Source: Salinivenus iranica (GTDB lineage Bacteria; Bacteroidota; Rhodothermia; Rhodothermales; Salinibacteraceae). Taken from it: a DNA stretch of 60,819 bases. Numbering within the stretch: position 1 is the first letter of the stretch; every line of letters begins with the position of its first letter. The position numbers and the translations under genes were made by a program. Below, piece after piece: positions 52,481 through 60,819 of this stretch. Location: contig NCRB01000012.1 in the NCBI GenBank assembly GCA_002894665.1, positions 1 to 60,819 of the forward strand, written 5' to 3'. Below the pieces are notes generated by a model that searched no databases, was not told the origin of the DNA, and was given only the letters and a program-made list of their open reading frames with translations.

Positions 52481-53152
52481 TCAGTACCAGCGGAGCGTGG
52501 CGTACCGCATCTGCCCCTCCCCTCTCGTGCCCGTCGCCTCCACCTTAAGCGCCTCCCGGAACGGCGGCCCATCCACCACCACCGTGTGAAACGCCCCGTG
52601 CTCTCCGCAGGGGTCCACGTCTCCAGGCAGACCCTCCAAAAATGCCTCGTCGTAGGGCCGCCCCACCATCTCTGGGTCGAGCCTCGTCGTATCTACCGAG
52701 GTCACGAGCGCCCGGTATCCTCTTCGGAGGAAGTGGTGCGCCAGCCAGGGGGTGTCCCGCTTCCATAAGGGAAACAGCGACCCGATTCCGATTTCTGAAA
52801 AGACCCGCTCGCGGTAGGCCTTCACATCGTCCAGGAAGAGGTCGCCCACCAGGACTGTCGAATAGCCCTGCTCCCGGAGCGGACCGAGCGCATCGGCCAG
52901 CGCCGTTTCGTACACGGAATTGGACGCCTGGGGCGGCACCGACATCACGTGAAGCGGAAGGCCCAGACACTCGGCCTGACGCTCGATGAGGGCCTGCGGG
53001 GTGCCGTGCATCGTCACCGTCTGGTCATCGGCGCGGACCGTGGTCAGCAGCGCCCCGATCCGGCGGGGCGATTGGCTGTGGAGCACGTCAAGGGCGAGCA
53101 TGGCGTCCTTTCCCCCGCTCCACATCAACACGAATTGATCGTTCATCGACAT
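52481..53152 (-). CDS. DUF71-family PP-loop ATPase (diphthamide synthetase-like)
   Basis: 223 residues from the ATG at 53152 (MSMNDQFVLMWSGGKDAMLALD); a second ATG lies two codons later and a longer frame continues upstream without conserved-looking sequence. The PP-loop nucleotide-binding motif SGGKDA is near residue 12. VLVGDLFLDDVKAYRERVF, LVTSVDTTRLDPEMVGRPYDEAFLEGLP, and GEHGAFHTVVVDGPPF are conserved DUF71 features. The archaeal/eukaryotic members add ammonia in diphthamide synthesis, which bacteria lack, so this protein must do something else; links of bacterial members to cobalamin salvage have been proposed. It converges with clpC. Confidence 0.88.
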   Translation of the reverse strand: MSMNDQFVLMWSGGKDAMLALDVLHSQSPRRIGALLTTVRADDQTVTMHGTPQALIERQAECLGLPLHVMSVPPQASNSVYETALADALGPLREQGYSTVLVGDLFLDDVKAYRERVFSEIGIGSLFPLWKRDTPWLAHHFLRRGYRALVTSVDTTRLDPEMVGRPYDEAFLEGLPGDVDPCGEHGAFHTVVVDGPPFREALKVEATGTRGEGQMRYATLRWY

Positions 53153-53561
53153 CGGGGGCTTGCTACGAACAGGGCGACTGCTTCTGTCGTCGAGGATCCG
53201 TACCTGCGGATCGCCCGCGTGCTCCTGAGGGCCCGGAATTGCCTCGAACTTTTTCTTTGCAATAACAGAAAAGGAGCGGGGGCACCCTATTGACTGTGAG
53301 TCTTGTGTTATACCCCGCCCATCCACCCGCCCTTCATGCCACATTGGCAACGTCGGTCTCCGCCTGCACGTTGGAACGACTCAGCATCGAACGCTCCGGC
53401 TCAATTCGTCTCACGCAATCTTACGTTCCCTCCTCAACCCCGTCCGGACCTTCGTAGAAGCGATCGGGCGTGGCCTTTCGCGCCTCGGCCTGATCGATGC
53501 CCAACGGGGCCGGCGCATCTCGGACCTGGCGTGGCCCCGCATCGTCACCGGCATCGCTCGG

Positions 53562-54857
53562 ATGTCAAAAGCTACGGCGGACGTGGCCATGGTGGGCTCC
53601 GCGCTCGGGGCCTCCGCCATCGCGGGCGTGGGGTACGGCGTGCCGTTCTGGACGATGACCTACATGCTGGGGGGCGGCATCGCCGGCGGGACGATCAGCC
53701 TGGTGTCTCAACGATACGGCGCGGACCAGTCCGACCGCATCGGCTCGGCGGTCAAGGGAAGCATCGTCCTTGCCCTCCTCGTGACCCTTCCCCTGGTCGT
53801 CCTCTTCTGGACCGTCCCGGAACCGTTGATCCGACTCATCGGCTCCGGAGAGCAGGCCATTGACTACGGCGTCCGGTACCTGAAGGTCGCGTGCTTGGCC
53901 ATGCCCTTTGCCGCGCTGAACCTGATTGGCAGCCGCACCCTCATCGGCGCCGACGACGCCTGGACCCCGATGGTCGTGCGCGCCGGCGGCGCAGCGGCCA
54001 ACATCGTGTTGAACGCCGTGCTGATCTTTGGCTTCGGGCTCGGGGTGGTGGGAGCAGCCATCGGGACCGTCGTCGGGAGCATTGCCGGGGTCGCCCTCTT
54101 CGGCTGGGGGCTCGGGGCAGGCCGGCTGCCCTTCATCGGCCCGCTCCCGATCCAGATCGACTGGAGCCGCCTCGACTGGGACGCCGACACGGTTCGCCTC
54201 CTCGTCCGCATCTCCACCCCACTGGCCCTGCGCAAAGTGGCGCAGAACGGCGGGCAGTTTCCGATGTTGGCCATCGTCGGCCTCTTCGGTCCGCAGGTGG
54301 TGGCGGCGTATGTTGTGGCGCTGCGGGTGCGCGCCCTCATGAACACGCCGGGATGGGGCTTTGGCCTGGCCTCGAGCAGCCTCGTGGGCCAGTCGCTTGG
54401 GCAGGGACAGGAGCCGGAGGCCGACGCCTACGCGAAGGACACCCTCCGATATACGGTCACGGTGTACGCCCTGGCGGGGGCCGCGGTCTTTCTCCTCGCC
54501 GCCCCGATCAGCCGGCTCTTTGTGGGGGACCCGTCCACGCTGGCCACCACCACGGCCCTGGTCCGTGCAACCTGCGTGAGCGTCCTGCTCTGGGGCCTCA
54601 TGAACGGGGCCCTCGGCCCCCTCCGCACCAGCGGCGACACGACCTGGCCCTTCTACGGACAGTTGCTCGGCCTCTTCGCCTTCTCCCTCCCCGCCGCCTA
54701 CATCGGCGCCACCACCGCCGTAGGCCACTGGGGACTGTACGCATCCCTGGTCCTCGAAACCGGCATTCCGGCCGCCGTGGTCTACTATCGCTTCCGCACC
54801 GACAAGTGGAAAGCCATCAGCCGGTCGAACCGCGCAGCCGCCGTGGGGACCTCGTAG
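53562..54857 (+). CDS. MATE-family efflux transporter, true start uncertain
   Basis: 431 residues from the only standard start in frame, the ATG at 53562 (MSKATADVAMVGSALGASAIA). The family has 12 segments, but this start would cut away most of TM1. The same frame is open upstream to 53265 and reads like a MATE N-terminus: LNPVRTFVEAIGRGLSR, then RRISDLAWPRIVTGIAR, which joins MSKATADVAMVG directly. That stretch (about 53433-53561) has no ATG, GTG or TTG in frame, so the gene either starts at a rare codon or carries a start mutation or frameshift. The core has the typical GTISLVSQRYG and SRTLIGADDAWTPM regions. It exports cationic compounds using a sodium or proton gradient. Confidence 0.87.
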   Translation: MSKATADVAMVGSALGASAIAGVGYGVPFWTMTYMLGGGIAGGTISLVSQRYGADQSDRIGSAVKGSIVLALLVTLPLVVLFWTVPEPLIRLIGSGEQAIDYGVRYLKVACLAMPFAALNLIGSRTLIGADDAWTPMVVRAGGAAANIVLNAVLIFGFGLGVVGAAIGTVVGSIAGVALFGWGLGAGRLPFIGPLPIQIDWSRLDWDADTVRLLVRISTPLALRKVAQNGGQFPMLAIVGLFGPQVVAAYVVALRVRALMNTPGWGFGLASSSLVGQSLGQGQEPEADAYAKDTLRYTVTVYALAGAAVFLLAAPISRLFVGDPSTLATTTALVRATCVSVLLWGLMNGALGPLRTSGDTTWPFYGQLLGLFAFSLPAAYIGATTAVGHWGLYASLVLETGIPAAVVYYRFRTDKWKAISRSNRAAAVGTS

Positions 54858-54860
54858 CTC

Positions 54861-55784
54861 CTAGGCCGCGTCGGCCACGAGCGACCGCCCGAACGCCTTC
54901 ACGGTCAGGACGGGGCATCGCAGGTGCCGGACGAGCTTCTCCGCCACGCTCCCGAGCAGAAAGCGGTCCATGCCCGTCCGCCCGTGGGTGGAGGTCGTCA
55001 CCAGGTCGATCTCATGCTCCTCCACAAACGAGAGAATACTCGCGGCCGCCCGCCCCGGCACGGCGTGCACGTTGAGGTTCACCTTGGCCCCCGGAGTCTT
55101 GTTGGCAAACTTCTGCAGATGGGCCCGCGCTTTTTCTTCGATGTCGGGCTCCACGTCGTAAATCGACGATACGCCCCCCACATAGAAGGCTGGGTGAAGC
55201 GCCTCCTCCACCACGTAGAGCAGGTCGAGGTCGGCCCCGTAGAGCGAGGCCAGCTCCCGGGCGTGCCGGAGGGCTTCGCGCGAGGGGTCGGAAAAATCGA
55301 CGGGCACAAGCATCCGATCCACGCCGCCCACCGGCAGGTGCGTGGCGTCCTCTCCGCCCCGAACCGTCAGGACCGGCACATTCGCCCGCCGAACTACCTC
55401 CTCGGCCACGCTTCCCAACAGGATGCGCTTCGGACCGCGCCGGCCGTGCGTGCCGAGCGTGATGAGATCGATGTCGTTTTCGGAGGCGTACATGAGAATG
55501 GCCGGCCCGGCGGACACGTCGCGCTCCGTCACCTCGTGGATGGAGACGGCATCCAGCGCCTCGTCGGAGGCCGCCCGCGGATCGTTCTTCAGATCCTCTC
55601 GGATTTTGTCGAGCCCCGTGCCCGGCGATTGCTTCGCGTCGTCATCGTGGAGCACGTTCACGTGAAGGAGGTGGAGCGCGGCGCCCGTGCGGGCGGCCAG
55701 GTCAAGCGCATGGCGGAGGGCCCGGTCGGAAATGGAGGAGAAATCCCGGGCCAGCAATAGGTCGTCGAGGACAAGCATAGACAT
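54861..55784 (-). CDS. Universal stress protein, tandem UspA domains
   Basis: 307 residues from the ATG at 55784; an ATG two codons later is also possible. First domain: LLLARDFSSISDRALRHALDL, ending with GTHGRRGPKRILLGSVAEEVV. Second domain: RMLVPVDFSDPSREALRHARELA and STHGRTGMDRFLLGSVAEKLV. Both keep the G-2x-G-9x-GS nucleotide-binding pattern. It is the third tandem UspA gene in this window and lies 36-38 kb from the others. It converges with the MATE gene, 3 bp between stops. Confidence 0.93.
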   Translation of the reverse strand: MSMLVLDDLLLARDFSSISDRALRHALDLAARTGAALHLLHVNVLHDDDAKQSPGTGLDKIREDLKNDPRAASDEALDAVSIHEVTERDVSAGPAILMYASENDIDLITLGTHGRRGPKRILLGSVAEEVVRRANVPVLTVRGGEDATHLPVGGVDRMLVPVDFSDPSREALRHARELASLYGADLDLLYVVEEALHPAFYVGGVSSIYDVEPDIEEKARAHLQKFANKTPGAKVNLNVHAVPGRAAASILSFVEEHEIDLVTTSTHGRTGMDRFLLGSVAEKLVRHLRCPVLTVKAFGRSLVADAA

Positions 55785-55868
55785 CGGAGATTCATTCCGG
55801 AGTACGATGGCAGGACGGAAATGTAGGAATTAACCGGGACGAGGTCCACCGGTCGCAGCCTCGGCTCC

Positions 55869-56534
55869 TCAGTCGGACCCGTCGCGGGTCGCCCCCGTCT
55901 CCCGGCGTTGGGCCACCAGCCGCACCACGGCGGCCCGTCCCACGAGCACCCCCCCTTCATTCAACTGCGCGTCCTCAGGGGTGCAGCGATGAATGACATC
56001 CTCCGCAAAGGCCCCTCGGAGCTCCTCCACGGAGACCATCCGGTCGGCGCGACTGGGCCCGATGCGGTCGTACCCACCCTCTGCAAGGTGAGCCGGCCGA
56101 AACCATTCGCCGAGCATCCATCCGCCGGGTCGGGTGAGTGTACGCATGAGTTGATACAGTGCGGCACGCTCAGCGGGAAGAAGCTGGAGAAACGTCACGA
56201 TCACCGCATCCCACTGCCGTTCCGGCGCCCAGGTTCGCACGTCGGCCTCAACCGTCTGGAGCGAAATTCCTTCCTGTTCGGCCCATCGGTCGGCCTGCGC
56301 CAGGGCCGTCCGCGAAAAGTCGACGGCCGTGCCCCAATGCCCGTGCTGAGCACACAGCCACGCCACGGTCCGCCCCTCCCCCGCGCCCAGCTCCACGACG
56401 GCACACTCGGACGGCAGGCGATGGGCTTCCGCCGCGACAAAGGCATTTGGGTCCGTACCGAAGAGATGGTCGTGGGCGGCATACCGGGGGTCCCAGAACG
56501 ACGGGTGACTGCTGGCACGGTCGTCCTCCGGCAT
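55869..56534 (-). CDS. SAM-dependent methyltransferase (TehB-like)
   Basis: 221 residues. Motif I of class I methyltransferases is VVELGAGEGRTVAWL, followed by AVDFSRTALAQADRWAE (motif II acidic end), DVRTWAPERQWDAVIVTFLQLLP and LTRPGGWMLGEWF. The N-terminal FWDPRYAAHDHLFGTDPNAFV is like the TehB/thiopurine branch, suggesting a small-molecule or metalloid substrate. It lies 29 bp after the pepF gene on the same strand, so the two may be co-transcribed. The target is unknown. Confidence 0.9.
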   Translation of the reverse strand: MPEDDRASSHPSFWDPRYAAHDHLFGTDPNAFVAAEAHRLPSECAVVELGAGEGRTVAWLCAQHGHWGTAVDFSRTALAQADRWAEQEGISLQTVEADVRTWAPERQWDAVIVTFLQLLPAERAALYQLMRTLTRPGGWMLGEWFRPAHLAEGGYDRIGPSRADRMVSVEELRGAFAEDVIHRCTPEDAQLNEGGVLVGRAAVVRLVAQRRETGATRDGSD

Positions 56535-56563
56535 AGCGACCTCGGTCTCCTGCTGTTGGCTGA

Positions 56564-58375
56564 CTACGCATCCACGTTCCCTGCCGCCGCCCCTACGTCT
56601 GTCGTCTCGGCAAGGGCTTCGGCCTGATCAATGAGCCCCTCAATGTGCCCGAGTCCGTGATGCCATAGATCAGGGTCCTGCAGATCGACGCCGAGCGGGG
56701 CCACGAGGGACTGCGGCCAGTCCGATCCCCCGGCGCGGAGGAGATCGAGGTAGCGATCGGCAAAGGCATCGCCCGCCTCCTGGTACTGCGCGTAGAGCGA
56801 GAGCACGAGAAGCTCCCCGAAGGCGTAGGCGTACACGTACCCCGGGGTGTGCAGGAAGTGCGGCACGTAGCTCCACCAGTGCCGGTAGTGCGGGCCCAGG
56901 GTTACGCTTCCCTCAAACATGGCGCGCTGCGTCTCCATCCAATGCCGGGCGAAGGCATCGTGCGGAAGCTCCCCCTCCTCGCGCCGCGCCGTATGAATTC
57001 GATCCTCAAAGCGGTTCATCGCCACCTGCCGAAACACCGTCGCCAGCGTGTCGTCGATCTTGGCCACCAGCATGGCCAGTCGATTCCGAGGGTCTTCCTC
57101 GCGCCGCATGAGGCGTCGAAAGACGAGCATTTCCCCGAAGACCGAGGCCATCTCCGCGGTCGTCAAGGGCGTGCCGTGATGAAAGATCGACTGCTCCCGA
57201 GACAGAAACTGATGCACGCCGTGTCCCAGTTCGTGCGCAAGGGTCTGCACGTCGCGGGCCGTGCCGGTGTAGTTCAGCAGCACATACGGGTGCACGCTCG
57301 GCACCGTCCCGTGGCTAAAGGCCCCACTGCGCTTCCCCTCTGAGAGGGCGGCGTCAATCCACTGGCTGTCGAAAAAACGCTCGGCCACGGCGGCCATGTC
57401 GTCGTGGAAGTCGGCGTAGGCGTCCAACACGACCGCCCGCGCCTCCTCCCACTCGTACGTCGTGTCGGCCTCGCCCACCGGGGCGTACCGATCATAATCG
57501 TAGAGCTCCTCCAGCCCCAGCAGCCGCCGTTTCAGGTCGTAAAAGCGTGCCACGAGGTCGTATCGATCGGTTACGGCCTCGATGAGGGACTCGACCGTCT
57601 CCTCCTCCACCTCATTCGACAGGTTGCGGCTTTGCAGCCAGTGATCGTACCCTCGAAGCTGATCCGTCGACGCCTTGTCGGCCAGAACGGTGTTAAAGAC
57701 GAACGTGAGCGTCTCCTGCCGCTCCTGAAGCCCCTCCGTGAACGCCTCGGCGGCCTGCCGCCGGAGCGCACGGTCCGGCTCATAGAGCTTCGACAAGATC
57801 TCTTCCTGGGTCATCTCGTCCCCATTGAGCTCAAACCGAAGCGCCCCGACCGTCTCGTCGAAAAAGCGGGTCCACGCCTGCCGGCCCGTCACACTCTTTT
57901 CGGAGAGGATCTTTTCCTCCGGCTCCGTCAGCGTATGCTCCTTCTGCTCCTGCTCCAGGACCAGGTAGTGCCGGTAGTCGGCGAGGGCCTGCTCCGCCAG
58001 CAGTGCCTCCGCCCGCGCCGGGTCCACCGCCGCCCACTCCACCTCCACAAAAAGCAGCGTCTGATGAATGCGATTGTACTTCTCTCGTACAGACTGAAGC
58101 AGGGCCCCGCGCTCGGCGTCGGCCGTGTCGGTCGACCAGTGAAGATACGCGAACGCATACGCACGGCCCAACTCGTCCCGGATCGACGCGAGGGTGGAAA
58201 GCGCCTCGGCCAGGCCCTCGGCATCGAGGGTGGCAATCCGCCCCCGATAGCGATCGGCAAACCTCTCCGCGTCCTCCTCCGCCGCCGCGAGGCTATCGTG
58301 GACGGACGCCGGAGAGTCATGTAGGTCGTCGAGGTGCCATCGAACTGTGCCGGCCCCGTGGGCGTCGGAGGACAT
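56564..58375 (-). CDS. pepF: Oligoendopeptidase F (M3 family)
   Basis: 603 residues, a cytoplasmic zinc metallopeptidase cleaving oligopeptides. HELGHGVHQFL (about residue 380) is the HExxH zinc site, with the third ligand Glu in the TAEMASVFGEML segment (about 25 residues later). The N-terminal helical part (WHLDDLHDSPASVHDSLAAAEEDAERFADRYRG) is typical. Length is normal for PepF. It is upstream of the methyltransferase gene on the same strand, and divergent from ytxJ across 190 bp. Confidence 0.95.
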   Translation of the reverse strand: MSSDAHGAGTVRWHLDDLHDSPASVHDSLAAAEEDAERFADRYRGRIATLDAEGLAEALSTLASIRDELGRAYAFAYLHWSTDTADAERGALLQSVREKYNRIHQTLLFVEVEWAAVDPARAEALLAEQALADYRHYLVLEQEQKEHTLTEPEEKILSEKSVTGRQAWTRFFDETVGALRFELNGDEMTQEEILSKLYEPDRALRRQAAEAFTEGLQERQETLTFVFNTVLADKASTDQLRGYDHWLQSRNLSNEVEEETVESLIEAVTDRYDLVARFYDLKRRLLGLEELYDYDRYAPVGEADTTYEWEEARAVVLDAYADFHDDMAAVAERFFDSQWIDAALSEGKRSGAFSHGTVPSVHPYVLLNYTGTARDVQTLAHELGHGVHQFLSREQSIFHHGTPLTTAEMASVFGEMLVFRRLMRREEDPRNRLAMLVAKIDDTLATVFRQVAMNRFEDRIHTARREEGELPHDAFARHWMETQRAMFEGSVTLGPHYRHWWSYVPHFLHTPGYVYAYAFGELLVLSLYAQYQEAGDAFADRYLDLLRAGGSDWPQSLVAPLGVDLQDPDLWHHGLGHIEGLIDQAEALAETTDVGAAAGNVDA

Positions 58376-58565
58376 GCTGAAGGAAGAGGAGTAGTGAAAG
58401 AGACGACGGGTACAGTCAAAACCAGCGATTCCACGCCGAGCCCGAAGGCGCGTTCCCGGCCCTGCTCACCGATATTGACCGATTGTTCACCCCCATGGTG
58501 TATCATGGGTCCCGGCTTGTGGTACGGAAATTCTGCCGCCGAAACGCGAACGAACCTACAGTCTC

Positions 58566-58919
58566 ATGACCGACGAGGCCTTTCGTCCCCTTGACTCCAT
58601 CGCCGACTGGACTGACGCCCTGGAGCACTCCAAGCAGACCCCCGTTCTCGTATTCAAGCACAGTGCGACCTGCTCGATCAGTGCGAAGGCGAACAAGGAG
58701 GTGGCCACGCTCTCGACCGAAGCGGACCTTCCCATTTTCCGCGTCGTGGTGCAGGACAACCGGTCGGTGTCGGACGAAATTGCCGAGTCGCTCAACGTGC
58801 GGCACGAGACGCCCCAGGCCATCTTGATTCGGGACGAGAACGCCATCTTTGACACTTCGCACCTCAACGTCACGGTGGACACGTTGCGGAAGGAGCTGCG
58901 TCGCACCCCCGCCGAGTAA
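58566..58919 (+). CDS. ytxJ: YtxJ-type monothiol redox protein (DUF2847)
   Basis: 117 residues with a thioredoxin-like fold and a single redox cysteine (Cys36) in KHSATCSISAKAN, the YtxJ signature. The cis-Pro loop is HETPQAIL. These proteins are regarded as bacillithiol-disulfide reductases (monobacilliredoxins) in bacillithiol-making bacteria, which include many Bacteroidota. It lies 33 bp before the tlpA-like gene on the same strand, forming a redox pair. No bacillithiol biosynthesis gene is in the window. Confidence 0.92.
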   Translation: MTDEAFRPLDSIADWTDALEHSKQTPVLVFKHSATCSISAKANKEVATLSTEADLPIFRVVVQDNRSVSDEIAESLNVRHETPQAILIRDENAIFDTSHLNVTVDTLRKELRRTPAE

Positions 58920-58952
58920 CCCACTGTCCCCTCACGATGCCGCATCGTCCCT

Positions 58953-59546
58953 ATGCGTCTCTTCGGATCCACGCCCCGTCTCCTTAGCTGTGCGCTTTTC
59001 CTCGCGGCGAGTCTTCTCGGCTGCCAGGGAAATGACGACTCCGCGCGCTCCAACGCGCCGAAGACCAACCAGGACGTACAGCAGCACCGGATCAACGAAC
59101 CGGACCCCTACCCGGTCCCCGATACCACCCTACAGACGATTGAGGGGGACGAGTTGAACCTGGCCGCGCAGGACGGGCGCGTCCTGCTGGTCAACTTTTG
59201 GGCCACCTGGTGCGCCCCCTGCCGAAAGGAGATCCCCGACCTCATCGATCTGCAGAACGACCTGGGCGAGGAGGGGCTGACCGTCGTCGGCATCTCGCTG
59301 GATCAGGAGGGCGAGTCGGCGGTGCGCTCGTTTATGAGCGACTACGAATTCAACTACCCAGTTGTCGTCGACCCCCAGGGTCGAACCGAAGAAGGCTTTG
59401 GGGCGACGTACGGACTGCCGACCACCTTTGTCGTGAACCCCGACGGGGAGGTGGTAAAACGGGTGCTGGGCATTTTCCCGACGGAGGAGCTGCGGCCGGA
59501 GCTGGAATCAATGCTCCAGTCCGACGCCCAGGAAGACACGGCGTAA
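58953..59546 (+). CDS. TlpA-like thiol:disulfide oxidoreductase, lipoprotein
   Basis: 197 residues. A lipoprotein signal ends in ASLLGC (Cys24 acylated), then a linker leads to the AhpC/TSA-Redoxin fold with the redox pair WCAPC (Cys87, Cys90). VGISLDQEGESAV and the cis-Pro segment YGLPTTFVVNPDGEV follow. It is predicted to be anchored to a membrane facing the periplasm, keeping protein thiols reduced, for example in cytochrome maturation. No ccm/ccs genes lie nearby. It follows ytxJ in one transcription unit. Confidence 0.93.
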   Translation: MRLFGSTPRLLSCALFLAASLLGCQGNDDSARSNAPKTNQDVQQHRINEPDPYPVPDTTLQTIEGDELNLAAQDGRVLLVNFWATWCAPCRKEIPDLIDLQNDLGEEGLTVVGISLDQEGESAVRSFMSDYEFNYPVVVDPQGRTEEGFGATYGLPTTFVVNPDGEVVKRVLGIFPTEELRPELESMLQSDAQEDTA

Positions 59547-59568
59547 GGCGCACGACTGGCGGTGGGGG

Positions 59569-59991
59569 CTACTCCTCATCTTCCTCTTCACCTTCCTCCG
59601 CCCGCTCGCGCTCCATAAGGTAGTCCTCAATGCTCCCAACGACGACGCGGGTCTCTTCATCGACTTCAACATCTTTGACGTCCCCGGCCCGGATCAGCTT
59701 CTTGATCTTCTTCCGATCGATCTGCTTGAGGATGCGCCGGGCCTCGGTGCGGCTCACCACGTCGTCGCGGTAGTCTGCCGCAAAGTCTTCCAGAAACTCC
59801 AGCGTCTCGTCGGTGAGATCAATCATTCGGATCTCCTGGTTCGACTCGGAGAGCGACCAGTACAGATCCGCATCGATGAGGTGACGATCAATCCATCGAA
59901 CGATCGTCTGCTTCGAAAGTTGGAGATGCTCCGATAGATCGTTTAGCGGCATCGCTTTTGGCTGCCGCGATGTCGTCGGTTGATTGGCCAC
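59569..59991 (-). CDS. Small acidic protein with two helix-turn-helix-like segments
   Basis: 140 residues from a GTG at 59991; an ATG at 59952 (MPLNDLSEHLQLSKQTI) is an equally good start. An HTH-like segment LNDLSEHLQLSKQTIVRWIDR is followed by a second segment VSRTEARRILKQIDRKKIKKLI with a similar shape. The C-terminus is very acidic (ERERAEEGEEEDEE). It resembles excisionase/MerR-type DNA-binding proteins but has no recognised family. It converges with tlpA, 22 bp between the stops. Confidence 0.65.
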   Translation of the reverse strand: MANQPTTSRQPKAMPLNDLSEHLQLSKQTIVRWIDRHLIDADLYWSLSESNQEIRMIDLTDETLEFLEDFAADYRDDVVSRTEARRILKQIDRKKIKKLIRAGDVKDVEVDEETRVVVGSIEDYLMERERAEEGEEEDEE

Positions 59992-60101
59992 AATAGGAGG
60001 AGGAGAGCTTCAAATCGACACGAGCCTTTATTGGACCGTAGACTGGACGTTTTGTTCCTCCCCCGCACCTCCGCTCTCGCCCACTCAACGACGCCTCCCC
60101 T

Positions 60102-60755
60102 ATGTCTTCAGACGCGGATACGCTTTCCGTAGACGAGTGGAAGACACGCATCGAGCCCCACCTGTCTTCCTCCCTGGACACAGCCAGCGACCAGATCACC
60201 CACGCCGCGCCCGTGCAGGCGTGGTTACGAAAGGCCTCCACGAAAGCCGCCGAAGATCTCGGCCGCGCGCCCGGCATGCCCGGCGAAATGCAGGGCTACA
60301 TGCAGCTGACGGACGACCTGGAAGACACCTTTCCGAATCTGGTTGAGGCCGTGGAGTCCCTCACCGACGGATGGGGACGGCTAGATGTGGAGTGGCGGCC
60401 CTTGGCTCCCACCCAGAGCCGGCTCCATATCCGGTTCGACCGCAACTTCACCCCGGCGCTCTTCTGTCACCTGGAGGACTGTACCCGCTCGGCGGCGCGG
60501 GCCGTGCTGGACCTCATTTCAGACGCCCTGCCGGCGAGCGATCCTTTCCCCAAGCGGCCCAACACGGTCACGGGCCTCGTGGCTCATCGGGGCACGGCCC
60601 TGGGCGTGCGGGTGAAGGCGCACCGCTCCCCGGAGCAGGGACGCTACCGAACGGTTACCCTCCTGCCGGAGGACCGGTCCCCCCTCGAAGACCAGCCCTT
60701 CTCGGATGCCCCCCGGCGCCTCCTTCACTTCTTCTGCGACGACAGATCGGCCTGA
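60102..60755 (+). CDS. Hypothetical protein
   Basis: 217 residues from the ATG at 60102. Helical acidic start (LSVDEWKTRIEPHLSSSLDTASDQ), a Met/Gly loop (GRAPGMPGEMQGYMQL), then an alpha/beta section with WRPLAPTQSRLHIRF, CHLEDCTRSAARAVLDLI and a Cys near the end. No signal peptide or membrane segment. I do not recognise a family. It is divergent from the HTH protein, with a 110-bp gap. The last 64 bp of the window after its stop hold no feature that I can support. Confidence 0.65.
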   Translation: MSSDADTLSVDEWKTRIEPHLSSSLDTASDQITHAAPVQAWLRKASTKAAEDLGRAPGMPGEMQGYMQLTDDLEDTFPNLVEAVESLTDGWGRLDVEWRPLAPTQSRLHIRFDRNFTPALFCHLEDCTRSAARAVLDLISDALPASDPFPKRPNTVTGLVAHRGTALGVRVKAHRSPEQGRYRTVTLLPEDRSPLEDQPFSDAPRRLLHFFCDDRSA

Positions 60756-60819
60756 GCATCCGGAAGCGAGCGGAGCTCATCGCGCCCTCGAATCTCCCAC
60801 CCGCTCCCCTCTTCCCCCC

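Noticed and set aside
1-60819. CRISPR array, prophage or insertion sequence
   Set aside because: No regularly spaced repeats, integrase, transposase or phage structural genes are seen anywhere.

Overview
The window looks like a chromosome segment from an extremely halophilic member of the Rhodothermota/Bacteroidota close to Salinibacter. Three things point there: high GC content, proteins rich in Asp and Glu as expected of a salt-in strategist, and a carotenoid gene set (CruF hydratase, CrtB, acyltransferase, GT2 glycosyltransferase) that fits an acylated carotenoid glucoside such as salinixanthin. This assignment is inference; no rRNA is present. I see no prophage, insertion sequence or CRISPR array. 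Because of the GC content, nearly every real gene has long antisense shadow frames, which are left out.

Layout. 1-12 kb, mostly minus strand: alaS (its 3' end runs off the left edge), a 3-methyladenine DNA glycosylase, a thiolase, a DUF255 thioredoxin-fold protein, an M14 carboxypeptidase, glycerate 2-kinase and a DUF3467-like protein; a DUF4097-like gene lies on the plus strand. 12.6-19 kb: thiE, then the heme genes hemA-hemC-hemD on the minus strand, then two tandem-domain universal stress proteins. 19-29.8 kb: a small acidic orphan, an MFS transporter, a sirtuin followed 12 bp later by a UvrD-like helicase, tRNA-Asp with an intrinsic terminator, an aldo/keto reductase, a ZIP transporter, a DapA-family aldolase, dcd and a WbqC-like protein. 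29.9-35.7 kb: the carotenoid cluster, followed by LapA-like and LD-carboxypeptidase genes. 36-41 kb: a DUF3267 membrane metalloprotease, tRNA-Leu, and a B12-dependent (class II) ribonucleotide reductase preceded by a cobalamin riboswitch and an intrinsic terminator. 41-49 kb: a tandem-domain cytidine deaminase, a Ca/Na antiporter, a VWA membrane protein, an M20 amidohydrolase and a triple lamin-tail secreted protein. 49-60.8 kb: an IscA/HesB protein, clpC with a strong terminator, a DUF71 PP-loop ATPase, a MATE transporter lacking an obvious start codon, a third universal stress protein, a methyltransferase, PepF, a YtxJ-TlpA redox pair, an HTH protein and an orphan.

Themes. The window is mainly housekeeping and stress genes. 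The most notable items are the B12 riboswitch in front of a B12-requiring reductase, the carotenoid cluster with its own acyltransferase and an unknown secreted protein, the cytidine deaminase whose first domain has lost its active site, the helicase with an added C-terminal part starting at an AT-rich patch, and the MATE gene whose coding frame extends upstream of its only standard start.
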